Shown: piece after piece, positions 8,635 to 16,905 of the stretch | Numbering within the stretch: the first letter of the stretch is position 1 | Layout of the letters: each line of letters starts with the position of its first letter | Origin: RUG695 sp050943135 | GTDB taxonomy: Bacteria > Planctomycetota > Planctomycetia > Pirellulales > Thermoguttaceae | Direction: 5' to 3' | Assembly: GCA_050943135.1 (NCBI GenBank) | Contig: JBMNOP010000004.1 | Span: 62,001-126,000 of the forward strand | Length of the DNA stretch: 64,000 bases | The notes under the pieces: model-generated | What the model was told of the DNA's origin: nothing | The model's database searches: none | Seen by the model: the letters and a program-made list of their open reading frames with translations, nothing else | Program-made: the position numbers and the translations under genes

Positions 8635-9578
8635 TGTTTCTTTCTATGGTTCGGAACAAAAGAATGGTTCATAAAACGTGTTGTGTTGCGGCCCTGATCG
8701 GGTTGGCGCTCTTTGTCGGGTGCCGGAAAGCACCGGTGTCGGCGCCGAACGCAGAAGAGGCGTCAGCCGGGGCGACGCCATCAGTCGAAGAAAACGCGCC
8801 GACCGAAGAGATGGAACCGGCCATTCCGGTCTCGCAAACCATCGCCGCCTGGGAGAAAGTCGGCGCCAAATTCGTGTTTGACACGGTCGACACACTGAAA
8901 TCGGCCGACTTTTCGGAAACCACGGGATCTCCCGCGTTCGACGAGTCGGAAAGCGACCGCTGGAAAACCTTGCGTGTTCTTCGCGGCAAAGGGGACTTTT
9001 CGCTTCTTCTGGCCGACCAGGCGGCGCGTGCCGCTGACCTGACCGAATGTCTCTGGAACGAGGCGATCATCACACCGGAAGCGCTTTCGCGACTCGGAAA
9101 TCTGCCGAAACTCAAAAAACTTCGCCTGACGGGAGCCGAGGTCCCGTCGATCGGGTCGATTCTGGCCACGTTCCCCGCCCTGACCGAACTCGACCTTTCC
9201 GGCGCGTCGATCAACGCCGACGACCTGCTCGCGCTCGCCGAACTCAAGACGCTGGCCCGGCTCAATCTCTACCGAACGTCGACCGGCGACCAAGGGGTTC
9301 ACGCCCTTCGTCCGCTCGCCGGGCAGATCGTCTGGCTGAATTTGGACGACACACAAATCACCGATGCGGTGGGTCCCGACCTGGCCGAATTCAAGAAGCT
9401 GAATTTCCTCCACATCGGGCGAACCGACACAACCGACGCGCTCGTCGATTGGCTCGCACGACAGACAGATCTCGAAACGATTCATATCACACGGACCGGC
9501 ATCACCGAAGAGGGGGCGGCGCGACTTCGCAGGGCGCTTCCCGAGACCGAGGTGATCTCCGAGGTCCGAGAAAGGTAA
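8634..9578 (+). CDS. Leucine-rich-repeat lipoprotein
   Basis: A 314-residue lipoprotein. The signal peptide ends in the lipobox LFVGC (Cys about residue 30). After a Glu/Ala/Pro-rich linker come about six leucine-rich repeats (for example LKKLRLTGAEV, LTELDLSGASI, LARLNLYRTS, IVWLNLDDTQI, LNFLHIGRTD, LETIHITRTGI) to the C-terminus. LRR lipoproteins of this type are abundant in planctomycetes and are taken to mediate protein contacts on the outer side of a membrane. It overlaps the previous stop codon by one base, and the next gene follows 11 bp downstream, so the three probably form an operon. Internal ATGs at codons 5 and 11 are alternative starts. Confidence 0.8.
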   Translation: MFLSMVRNKRMVHKTCCVAALIGLALFVGCRKAPVSAPNAEEASAGATPSVEENAPTEEMEPAIPVSQTIAAWEKVGAKFVFDTVDTLKSADFSETTGSPAFDESESDRWKTLRVLRGKGDFSLLLADQAARAADLTECLWNEAIITPEALSRLGNLPKLKKLRLTGAEVPSIGSILATFPALTELDLSGASINADDLLALAELKTLARLNLYRTSTGDQGVHALRPLAGQIVWLNLDDTQITDAVGPDLAEFKKLNFLHIGRTDTTDALVDWLARQTDLETIHITRTGITEEGAARLRRALPETEVISEVRER

Positions 9579-9589
9579 AGGGGACATCG

Positions 9590-10351
9590 ATGAAAACGAA
9601 ATACTTGCCCGGAGTCGTTCTTTTTTTTCTTTGCGCGCTCTTTTCGACCGCAGCAACCCAACTGATGGCGTTGACCGAGCAGGAGTTTCGGGAAGGGTTC
9701 CGTCCCCTGTTCGACGCGAAAAGCCTTTCGGACTGGGACGGCGACATGCGAATCTGGAGCATTGAAGACGGCGTGATCATCGGGCAGACCGACGACGGCG
9801 AGCGCCATATCGAAGAGAACACCTTCCTGATTTTCAAGAAGGAAGTGCCGAACAATTTCATCCTCCGCTTCGACTATCGTATCACGAAAGACGGTAACTC
9901 CGGGATGCAGTATCGTTCGTTCCGTATGCCGGAAGATTTCACCGACAACCAGGGGAACGAACGACATGCTCCGTTCCGCGTCGGCGGATATCAGGCCGAT
10001 TTCGACGGGCGTGCCGATTACTCGGGGATGATCTACGGCGAAAACTTCCGCTGGAGTATTGCCGAACGGGGATACATCAATCGGATCGAAGAAGGACGTA
10101 AGATCACCACACTCCTTTACACCGACTCGGACATGCTCAAAGAGTCGATCAACATCGAAGATTGGAACACCTACGAGATTATCGCGGTCGGCTATACATT
10201 CATTCAGCGAATCAACGGCCAGATGATGAGCATTCTGATCGACGACGATCCGGAAAACCGACGTGAGGGCGGGATTCTGGCCATTCAGGCACATGCCGGG
10301 CCCCCGATGAAAGTCGAAATCAACGATCTTCGGATCAAAGAAATGGAATAA
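9590..10351 (+). CDS. Secreted DUF1080 (3-keto-disaccharide hydrolase family) protein
   Basis: A 253-residue protein with a signal peptide (cleavage near MALT, residue 26) and a DUF1080 concanavalin-like domain: RPLFDAKSLSDWDG, IEDGVIIGQ, LRFDYRI, GNSGMQYRS, GGYQADFDG and the closing QAHAGPPMKVEINDLRIK are the family landmarks. The start at 9590 has AAAGGGG seven bases upstream; a longer upstream frame overlaps the LRR gene and was rejected. Family members hydrolyse 3-ketoglycosides or bind glycans in the periplasm. The next gene is a close relative, about 42 percent alike by eye, so this is a local duplication. Confidence 0.85.
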   Translation: MKTKYLPGVVLFFLCALFSTAATQLMALTEQEFREGFRPLFDAKSLSDWDGDMRIWSIEDGVIIGQTDDGERHIEENTFLIFKKEVPNNFILRFDYRITKDGNSGMQYRSFRMPEDFTDNQGNERHAPFRVGGYQADFDGRADYSGMIYGENFRWSIAERGYINRIEEGRKITTLLYTDSDMLKESINIEDWNTYEIIAVGYTFIQRINGQMMSILIDDDPENRREGGILAIQAHAGPPMKVEINDLRIKEME

Positions 10352-10404
10352 CCGTTCTCGCGAACCGCAACCCGAACCCCACCCATAGAACGAACAGGTG
10401 AACG

Positions 10405-11121
10405 ATGATGAAGCGAACGATTCTGTATTGCGTCCTCTTGGGACTGATAACCGCCGTTCCGGCGTTTCTTTCGGCTCAGGAAGAGGATTTTGTTTCTCTC
10501 TTTAATGGAAAAGATCTGACAGGTTGGACGGGCGATCCGGCGGTCTGGTCGGTCGAAGACGGAGCCCTGACCGGGCGGACGGCCGAATCGGGACCGGCCA
10601 AGTTGCAATACAACACCTTTTTGATCTACAGCGGCGATGCCGAAATTCCGGAAAACTTCGTTCTTCGCTTCGACATCAAACTCTCCGCCCACGGCAATTC
10701 CGGAATGCAGTATCGCTCGTGGATTCTCGACGGCGACCAACCTTACCGTGTTAGCGGATACCAAGCCGACTTCGACGGCGCGGCGACCTATTCGGGGATA
10801 TGCTATGGCGAAGGGTATCGCGGCATTATCGCCGAACGAGGCACGATTTGCGAGGTTGGCAACGATCATCGACCGCGCGTACTGGCTCGGTTCGCCGAAG
10901 ATGACGACCTGAAAGCCGAAATCAAGATCGAAGACTGGAACTCCTATGAAGTCATCGCCCACGACAACCTGATGATCAACAAAATCAACGGCAAGGTGAT
11001 GAGCGTCTTGCTCGACAGCGACGTTGAAATGCGCCGTACCGACGGCGTCCTTGCGATTCAGGCACACGCCGGACCGGCGATGGAAGTTCAGGTTAAGAAT
11101 GTCCGAATCAAAAAGGAATGA
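10405..11121 (+). CDS. Secreted DUF1080 (3-keto-disaccharide hydrolase family) protein, second copy
   Basis: A 238-residue protein with a signal peptide (cleavage near LSAQ, residue 20) and the same domain as its neighbour: LFNGKDLTGWTGD, VEDGALTGR, FVLRFDIKLS, GNSGMQYRS, SGYQADFDG and VLAIQAHAGP. An AGGTG sits just upstream of two adjacent ATGs. It lies 53 bp downstream of the first copy and is followed after 7 bp by the thiamine gene. Substrate unknown; paired DUF1080 genes are common in planctomycetes and are linked there to sugar scavenging. Confidence 0.85.
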   Translation: MMKRTILYCVLLGLITAVPAFLSAQEEDFVSLFNGKDLTGWTGDPAVWSVEDGALTGRTAESGPAKLQYNTFLIYSGDAEIPENFVLRFDIKLSAHGNSGMQYRSWILDGDQPYRVSGYQADFDGAATYSGICYGEGYRGIIAERGTICEVGNDHRPRVLARFAEDDDLKAEIKIEDWNSYEVIAHDNLMINKINGKVMSVLLDSDVEMRRTDGVLAIQAHAGPAMEVQVKNVRIKKE

Positions 11122-11128
11122 CCCTTCG

Positions 11129-12208
11129 ATGACAGACCGGTCCGTGTACCGCGTTCTTGACGCCGCCGCCGACCGGGGGCGGGAAGCGATCCGCGTGATC
11201 GAAGATGCGGTCCGCTTCCTCATCGACGATGCCCCGCTGACCGAACAGCTTAAAAATTTCCGACATCGGTACGCCGAATTGACAGCCTGCCTTCCCTGGG
11301 AGACCCGGCTCGCGGCGCGGCAGACCGATGCGGATGTCGGTACAACCATCGAAGGAGCGGGGGAATATCGGCGCGAATCGCTCGCGAAGATACTCGCCGC
11401 CAACTTCTGCCGACTGCAAGAGTCGCTCCGTTCCCTCGAAGAATACTCGAAACTCGCGCTCCCGGAAATGGCGCACGGGGCCGAACGGCTTCGATACCTC
11501 TCGTACACACTCCAGAAAGACGTTTGCCGCGCCGCGATGCCGCCGTCGGACCGACTCGTCCGCCTGACCGCCTCAAAACTCTACGTTCTGGTTACCGCAA
11601 GCATTTCCGACGCGAATTTTATGGCGATTGCCTCGGCTGGTCCGGTGATGTGTCAATTGCGCGACAAACACGCCACCGACCGTGAGCTCTACGACGCGGG
11701 AAAACGCCTTCGGGCCCTGGGCAGGACCCTTGCGGCACGGGGGAACATCGCAGCGGCCCCGCTCCTGATCATCAACGATCGTGCCGACATCGCGCGGGCG
11801 ACCGATGCCGACGGGGTTCATCTCGGCCAATCGGAACTCCCACCCGCCAAAACGCGCGAGATCATCGGGCCGGACCGGATCCTCGGCCTTTCGACCTCGG
11901 ACCCCGGCGAAGCCAATGCGGCGCTCGCCGAAATTCACGGTCCGGCACGGGTCGATTACCTCGGAGCGGGCGCGGTCTTTGCCACTGCCACCAAAACCGA
12001 CGCGCGGGTAGCGGGTCTCGACTACCTACGCCGACTTGCCGATTACCCGGCCTCGGTCCCGATTTACGCGATCGGGGGAATCAACGCCGAGAATCTGCCG
12101 CAAGTTCTCGAAACAGGGATTCGCCGAATCTGTGTCTCGAGTGCCGTTACAGGTCGCCCCGACATGGGAACCGCGGCCCAAGAACTTTGTACCATCCTCA
12201 CAAGATAA
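11129..12208 (+). CDS. thiE: ThiD2-ThiE fusion: thiamine phosphate synthase with N-terminal HMP-P-related domain
   Basis: A 359-residue two-domain enzyme of thiamine synthesis. Residues 1-150 match the ThiD2-type domain (RVLDAAADRGREAIRVIED, then LKNFRHR and the RLQESLRSLEEYSKL helix), thought to replace ThiD in pyrimidine phosphorylation. Residues 150-359 are ThiE: QLRDKHA, IINDRADIA, DGVHLGQ, YLGAGAVF and IYAIGGIN line the HMP-PP and thiazole-phosphate sites. ThiE joins HMP-PP to HET-P to give thiamine phosphate. The ATG at 11129 lies 7 bp after the DUF1080 stop; a longer frame that overlaps that gene was not used. No other thi gene is in the window. Confidence 0.9.
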   Translation: MTDRSVYRVLDAAADRGREAIRVIEDAVRFLIDDAPLTEQLKNFRHRYAELTACLPWETRLAARQTDADVGTTIEGAGEYRRESLAKILAANFCRLQESLRSLEEYSKLALPEMAHGAERLRYLSYTLQKDVCRAAMPPSDRLVRLTASKLYVLVTASISDANFMAIASAGPVMCQLRDKHATDRELYDAGKRLRALGRTLAARGNIAAAPLLIINDRADIARATDADGVHLGQSELPPAKTREIIGPDRILGLSTSDPGEANAALAEIHGPARVDYLGAGAVFATATKTDARVAGLDYLRRLADYPASVPIYAIGGINAENLPQVLETGIRRICVSSAVTGRPDMGTAAQELCTILTR

Positions 12209-12219
12209 GGAAAAGTGAG

Positions 12220-12819
12220 ATGAGCAATCCTGTTTGGAATGTACCGAATGTTTTAACGATGGCGAGAATCGTCTTTTCGATTCTCATTTTTGTCGTGCTC
12301 CCGTTTGGCTGTTACGAGGCGGCGCTGGTTCTTTTCATTCTCGGATCACTAACCGATTTCGCCGACGGCTGGTGGGCCCGCCATTTTCATCAGGTCACAA
12401 AACTCGGTCGGATCCTTGACCCGTTCGCCGACAAACTCCTGGTCTGCGGTACGTTGATCTACCTGGTGGCGATCCCGGAACTGCGCGACATCGGACCTGT
12501 CTGGGCACAAAAACTCGGACTGGCCCCCTGGATGGTTGTGGTCATCGTTTCCCGGGAACTCCTTGTGACCATGCTTCGTTCGATCGTCGAAGGGGGCGGC
12601 GGCGACTTTTCGGCCAAATGGCTCGGTAAGATCAAGATGGGGTTCCAGTCTGTCGGGATCTGCGCCTGTTTCGTCTGCCTAATCCTCGCGCAGCGAGACC
12701 GATCCTGTGACGGGATAACGCTCCTGATGATCGTCTGCCTTTGGGGAATGATCTGGACGGCCGTCCATTCGTGTGTGAATTATATCTTCGCGGCGAGTCG
12801 TGCGCTGAAACAGATGTAA
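12220..12819 (+). CDS. pgsA: CDP-alcohol phosphatidyltransferase (PgsA-type phosphatidylglycerophosphate synthase)
   Basis: A 199-residue membrane enzyme with four or five transmembrane segments. The catalytic CDP-alcohol motif is complete: DG, WW, AR, eight residues, G, RIL, D, PFA, D (about residues 48-70). It transfers a phosphatidyl group from CDP-diacylglycerol to an alcohol, most likely glycerol 3-phosphate, giving the precursor of phosphatidylglycerol. AAGGAAAAGTGAG precedes the ATG at 12220. The substrate assignment follows from similarity to PgsA and not to phosphatidylserine synthase; it is likely but not proven. It follows thiE by 11 bp. Confidence 0.85.
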   Translation: MSNPVWNVPNVLTMARIVFSILIFVVLPFGCYEAALVLFILGSLTDFADGWWARHFHQVTKLGRILDPFADKLLVCGTLIYLVAIPELRDIGPVWAQKLGLAPWMVVVIVSRELLVTMLRSIVEGGGGDFSAKWLGKIKMGFQSVGICACFVCLILAQRDRSCDGITLLMIVCLWGMIWTAVHSCVNYIFAASRALKQM

Positions 12820-12886
12820 GGCGCGCCGCGGTTTCCTTTGCGGAACCACCGGTTCTTTGCAAGTCCATTCTACCGACCGAAAATCC

Positions 12887-13870
12887 ATGACGCCGACCGC
12901 CTCCCCTCCCCCCTGGAGCATGTTCGATATCTTTCTGGTTCTGCTCCTCTTCTTCTTCCTGCCGGGTTGGGTAAAGTCGGCGATGATGCTCCTTCCCGAA
13001 GAGTGGCGGAATGAACGGATCGAGATTCGTAAAGAGGACCTACCGAAAAACATCTCGTTCGGGAATAACGGCAAGCCGGGCACCGCCCCGCCACAGCGGC
13101 TCGGCGAGACACCTTCGTTCTTTCGCCAAACCTTCGAGCGGCTCGAGTCGTCGGAAATTACCGAGAAATTGCGCGAGGCCGTCTATCGACTGAAACCGGC
13201 CGACGAAAAACAAGACGTCACGTCATCCGAAAAGGTACGGTTTCGCGGCGAACACCCCCTAACCGTTCTGATCCTCGTTTCGAAACGGGTTCCCCGCCTC
13301 GGCTGGATCCTCGGCCTGACGTTCGTTTCGGCTGTTGTTACCGCGCCGTTTGCCGAAGAATTGGTTTTCCGGGTCGTCTTGATGCGGGGGTTGCTCCGAT
13401 ACCTGCCGTGGGCAACCGGCGTCATCTTTCTGCAAGCCGTTCTGTTCGCCTTGATTCACATACGCGCCAACGACGGGATAACGGGGCTCGACGAGCTGAA
13501 CAACCTCCTTTACGGCGTCGCGGCCATAGCCGTCTCGCATATCCTGTTGGTCTTTTTTACACTCCTTTGGCTAAGAAAAGTGCGCGGCGCTTCCTGGACC
13601 GATTTCGGGTTCACGCGAAAAGGGTTTGTCAGCGGAATTTTCAAAGGGCTCGGGTTTTTCTGCATTCTGTGGCCCGTGATGCTCTCCGTTCAGCGACTGC
13701 TTCTGCGCCATTTCCCGGAAACCGTCCCCGACCCTGTCCCGATCTTCATCCTGGCGCTTGGACTTGGCATCGTTTTCCTGCGAACAAAACAGTTCGCCGC
13801 CAACCTGGCCATGCACATGGCCCTAAACTTCACCAGCTTCTGCGGAATCCTGCTCATAATCCGGCAGTAA
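12887..13870 (+). CDS. CPBP (CAAX-like) intramembrane metalloprotease
   Basis: A 327-residue membrane protein with an N-terminal anchor (residues 13-32), a hydrophilic stretch to about residue 130, and then a multi-span domain. The family motifs are all present: FAEELVFR (the EExxxR pair of glutamates), LFALIH with the metal-binding His, and NLAMHMALNF near the C-terminus. Homologues cleave prenylated or membrane proteins, or process peptides in bacteria. The substrate is unknown. It is the last gene of the forward run; it converges with ftsK. An ATG at 12857 in the same frame is a possible alternative start. Confidence 0.8.
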   Translation: MTPTASPPPWSMFDIFLVLLLFFFLPGWVKSAMMLLPEEWRNERIEIRKEDLPKNISFGNNGKPGTAPPQRLGETPSFFRQTFERLESSEITEKLREAVYRLKPADEKQDVTSSEKVRFRGEHPLTVLILVSKRVPRLGWILGLTFVSAVVTAPFAEELVFRVVLMRGLLRYLPWATGVIFLQAVLFALIHIRANDGITGLDELNNLLYGVAAIAVSHILLVFFTLLWLRKVRGASWTDFGFTRKGFVSGIFKGLGFFCILWPVMLSVQRLLLRHFPETVPDPVPIFILALGLGIVFLRTKQFAANLAMHMALNFTSFCGILLIIRQ

Positions 13871-13928
13871 GAACGGGGCGATACCGTGGGGGGGATCGAT
13901 CACCCTTAGCTCTCTCCCGAGCCCCTCC

Positions 13929-16799
13929 CTAGCGGGTTCCCTCCCCTTCTTCGCCGTCGCGTTCCGTTCGGCGCCGCTCTTTTCGGCGACGGGCGAGTTC
14001 CCGAAGGTCGGGGCGGGGACGCTCACGGGGCACCGGGGCAGGGTTCAGAGCCTCGTCAACGGTGGCATCGCCGCCGGAATCTTCGTGCGACTCATCGTCG
14101 GGGCCAACTTCGTATTCCTTGTCATCAATGTATGATTCTTCTTCGTCGTCGTCATACGACTCTTCTTCGTCGTACTCCGCTTCGTCGTCGTAGTCGTACT
14201 CGGTTTCCTCGTCATACTCCCCCTCTTCGTCGGTGTATGACATCTCGTCCTCGTACTCCTCGTCGGTCCAATCTTCCTCGAACTCGTCTTCGTCGTATGG
14301 CTCGTCGTTATCCAGCTCTTCGCGTCCCTTGTGCGACGCCGACCGAGGCGCTTCCTGCGAAGGAGGATCGCGATACGCGGGGGGGTCGGGTCGGTAGAAT
14401 TCGGGAGTGGGAAGGAACGGATGTGGAATCAATACCTTTTCCCCCTCGTCGGCCGCTTTCCGCGCATTCCACTCTTCGAGGGAGATGAGGACCTTACGCG
14501 GCTTCGAGTCGTTCTCGGTTTTTGGACCGATGATCCCGTCGGCTTCCATCGCGTCGATAATCTTTGCCGCGCGCCCGTAACCGATCGAAAAACGACGCTG
14601 CAACAAAGACGTACTTCCGCGCCGCTCGGAGACAACCAGATTAACGGCCTTCTCGTAAAGCGGGTCATCGCTCTGGCGTATTTTGAATTCTCGTTCCGGG
14701 TCTTCACTGTCGATGATCGTCGCGAAATCGGGTTTCGCGACCGAAATCTCGCTGTTGACCGAAAAGATTTCGTCGTCGTCGATGTAGGTTCCCTGGCCGC
14801 GGATGATCTGATTGGTCACCGAATCGAGGAATAGGAGGTCGCCGTTGCCCAGAAGCTTTTCCGCGCCGTTGTTGTCGAGAATGACACGGCTGTCGCTCTG
14901 TGTGGCAACCCCGAAAGCGATGCGGGCCGGAAGGTTCGATTTGATCAGCCCGGTCACCACGTCGACCGTCGGTTTCTGTGTCGCGAGGATCAGGTGGATT
15001 CCAACGGCACGGCTCTTTTGCGCCAAGCGTGCGACAAATTCCTGTACGTCTTTTCCGGCGATCGCCATCATGTCGGCCATTTCGTCGGCAATCACGACAA
15101 TCGCGGGAAGCTTTTTCGGAATCTGTTCCCATTCCTGGTCGGTTTCGGGCTGGTAGCGCTGACGAAGTCGCTCGATCGAAAGACGGTTATATTCCCTGAG
15201 TTGACGGACACCGACCCGTGCCAGCAAGTTGTATCGCTCGTCCATTTTGTCACACAACCAGTTCAGCACCGCGGCTGCGCGTTTCATATCGGTCAACACG
15301 GGGTGTAGCAGGTGCGGGATTTGTTTGTAAGGACTGAGTTCGACCATCTTCGGGTCGATCAGAACGAGTCGGATCTGCGCCGGCGTTTTGGTCATCAGGA
15401 TCGAAAGGATGATCGAATTGAGACAGACCGATTTCCCGGTTCCGGTTCTCCCGGCGATCAGGAGGTGGGGGAGTGCCGCCAAGTCGGCAATGATCGGGTC
15501 GCCGGTAACGTCTTCTCCGATGAAGAGCGGAATCTGCATCCTTTCCGCGGTTTCCGCTCCCGCTTCCATCACGTTACGCAGGCGGACAAGTTGCCTGTCT
15601 TTGTTCGGGATCTCGACCCCAACCGAACTCTTTCCCGGAATCGGAAAGACAATACGGACGCTCGGCACTTTCATCGCGATCGCCAACTCGTTCGAAAGGG
15701 ACTGGATCTGCGCGAGTTTCTGTCCTTTGGAAAGTTCCAGCTCAAAGAGGGTGATCACCGGGCCGCTCTGGTATCCGATGACCCGAACGTCGCAGGCATA
15801 ATCGTCGAACGCCCTCTGGAGCCGACGCATCTCGTCGGCAATACGCCGATTGAAACCGGCCCGATCGATCGGGTCGGCATACGGAAGAATGTCGATCGGC
15901 GGGAGCATGTACGGCATGGGGGGGGCCGATTTCGTGTCGAACCGCTGTTTATCGTCGACCGTCGATCGGTCGGGTATCGGTTCGTCGGCTCCGGCATCTC
16001 CATTGGTACCGTCACCTCCGTCGACCAAAACAGGTCGCGGCCGAGGGCTTTGCTTACTGCGTTTGTGCAACGTTACATGCGGTTCCTCGCCGTCGTCCTC
16101 CCCTTTCTCGCCCCCTTTTTCTTTTTTGTCGGGACTGACAAAAATTTCCGCGATCGCGCGGAACCCCGTCACCTGCAACAGGAAATGGAGCAGGCGCGAA
16201 TCGCTCACCAAAATTACGCCTGCGGCAAACATAAAGAGGAAAAAAACGGCGATCCCCGCAGGAGCAATCGAGAGTTTTTTATCGAGCACGAAACGCGCGG
16301 CGGCACCAAGTTCACCGCCCGGCCCAAGCTCCGTCTGCTGAGCTGCCAGACGACGGAGAAGAGGGCTCTCTTTGGCATCACCCCGGGCGGTATCCGTGTC
16401 GGTGACGGGTGCCCCCTGCGGTTTCGGCGTGTAACTCGTCGCAAAAGAAGAGAGCGCTCCCGAAAACGCGGTCAGCATCAGAAGAGTGCCGATCACTTTC
16501 AGGATCGAGCCTTTCGGCTTCGGCAGGCGCCAGAACGAAACGAGACGCAGAAAAAACGCCGCCAAGAGAAGCCAGACGCCGTAACCGCAGAATCGGTAAA
16601 GCATATCGGCACAAACGGCACCGGGAACACCGCAAAGATTGTGAACGTGTTGTTCCGGTGCGATAAAAGAGCGGCTCGGTGGGTCAAGCGGGGAATAGGT
16701 TGCCGTAGCGATTGCAAGAAAACAAAACGCGAAAGTCAGCACGATGCCGAACAGAACGCGACCCGAAGTCCAGACGTGTTTATATTCCTCAGCGGTCAA
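13929..16799 (-). CDS. ftsK: DNA translocase FtsK/SpoIIIE with an acidic C-terminal tail
   Basis: A 956-residue chromosome translocase acting at the septum. Four membrane segments lie in the first 205 residues, then a short charged linker, then the RecA-like motor: VRIVFPIPGKSSVGVEIPN, Walker A GRTGTGKS (about residue 446), Walker B VVIADEMAD (about 570). The DNA-reading gamma domain follows (about 703-775: ERRGSTSLLQRRFSIGYGRAAKIID). Unlike typical FtsK, the protein continues for about 180 residues: a proline-rich stretch, then about 80 residues of which some 49 are Asp or Glu with Tyr every six to eight residues, and finally a basic Arg-rich end. The encoding DNA is a run of TCG/TCT triplets on the plus strand. 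The tail may bind a partner or mask DNA-binding surfaces. Confidence 0.92.
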   Translation of the reverse strand: MTAEEYKHVWTSGRVLFGIVLTFAFCFLAIATATYSPLDPPSRSFIAPEQHVHNLCGVPGAVCADMLYRFCGYGVWLLLAAFFLRLVSFWRLPKPKGSILKVIGTLLMLTAFSGALSSFATSYTPKPQGAPVTDTDTARGDAKESPLLRRLAAQQTELGPGGELGAAARFVLDKKLSIAPAGIAVFFLFMFAAGVILVSDSRLLHFLLQVTGFRAIAEIFVSPDKKEKGGEKGEDDGEEPHVTLHKRSKQSPRPRPVLVDGGDGTNGDAGADEPIPDRSTVDDKQRFDTKSAPPMPYMLPPIDILPYADPIDRAGFNRRIADEMRRLQRAFDDYACDVRVIGYQSGPVITLFELELSKGQKLAQIQSLSNELAIAMKVPSVRIVFPIPGKSSVGVEIPNKDRQLVRLRNVMEAGAETAERMQIPLFIGEDVTGDPIIADLAALPHLLIAGRTGTGKSVCLNSIILSILMTKTPAQIRLVLIDPKMVELSPYKQIPHLLHPVLTDMKRAAAVLNWLCDKMDERYNLLARVGVRQLREYNRLSIERLRQRYQPETDQEWEQIPKKLPAIVVIADEMADMMAIAGKDVQEFVARLAQKSRAVGIHLILATQKPTVDVVTGLIKSNLPARIAFGVATQSDSRVILDNNGAEKLLGNGDLLFLDSVTNQIIRGQGTYIDDDEIFSVNSEISVAKPDFATIIDSEDPEREFKIRQSDDPLYEKAVNLVVSERRGSTSLLQRRFSIGYGRAAKIIDAMEADGIIGPKTENDSKPRKVLISLEEWNARKAADEGEKVLIPHPFLPTPEFYRPDPPAYRDPPSQEAPRSASHKGREELDNDEPYDEDEFEEDWTDEEYEDEMSYTDEEGEYDEETEYDYDDEAEYDEEESYDDDEEESYIDDKEYEVGPDDESHEDSGGDATVDEALNPAPVPRERPRPDLRELARRRKERRRTERDGEEGEGTR

Positions 16800-16905
16800 T
16801 TCAAACTCTGCGATATGTCTAAGGCGGCGCGACGCCTCCTGATTCGCGCCCGCCGCCCCTCGATTTTGGTTTGCCGCTCCGTCGGAAAAACCCTGTTACG
16901 ACCTG

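Noticed and set aside
8669..9656. Antisense frames of 198 and 291 codons opposite the LRR lipoprotein
   Set aside because: No motifs, and they overlap the well-supported lipobox and LRR gene and the next gene's signal peptide.
14100..14300. Triplet TCG/TCT repeat read as a microsatellite or CRISPR-like array
   Set aside because: It is the coding DNA of the acidic FtsK tail in one unbroken frame, with no constant repeat and spacer structure.
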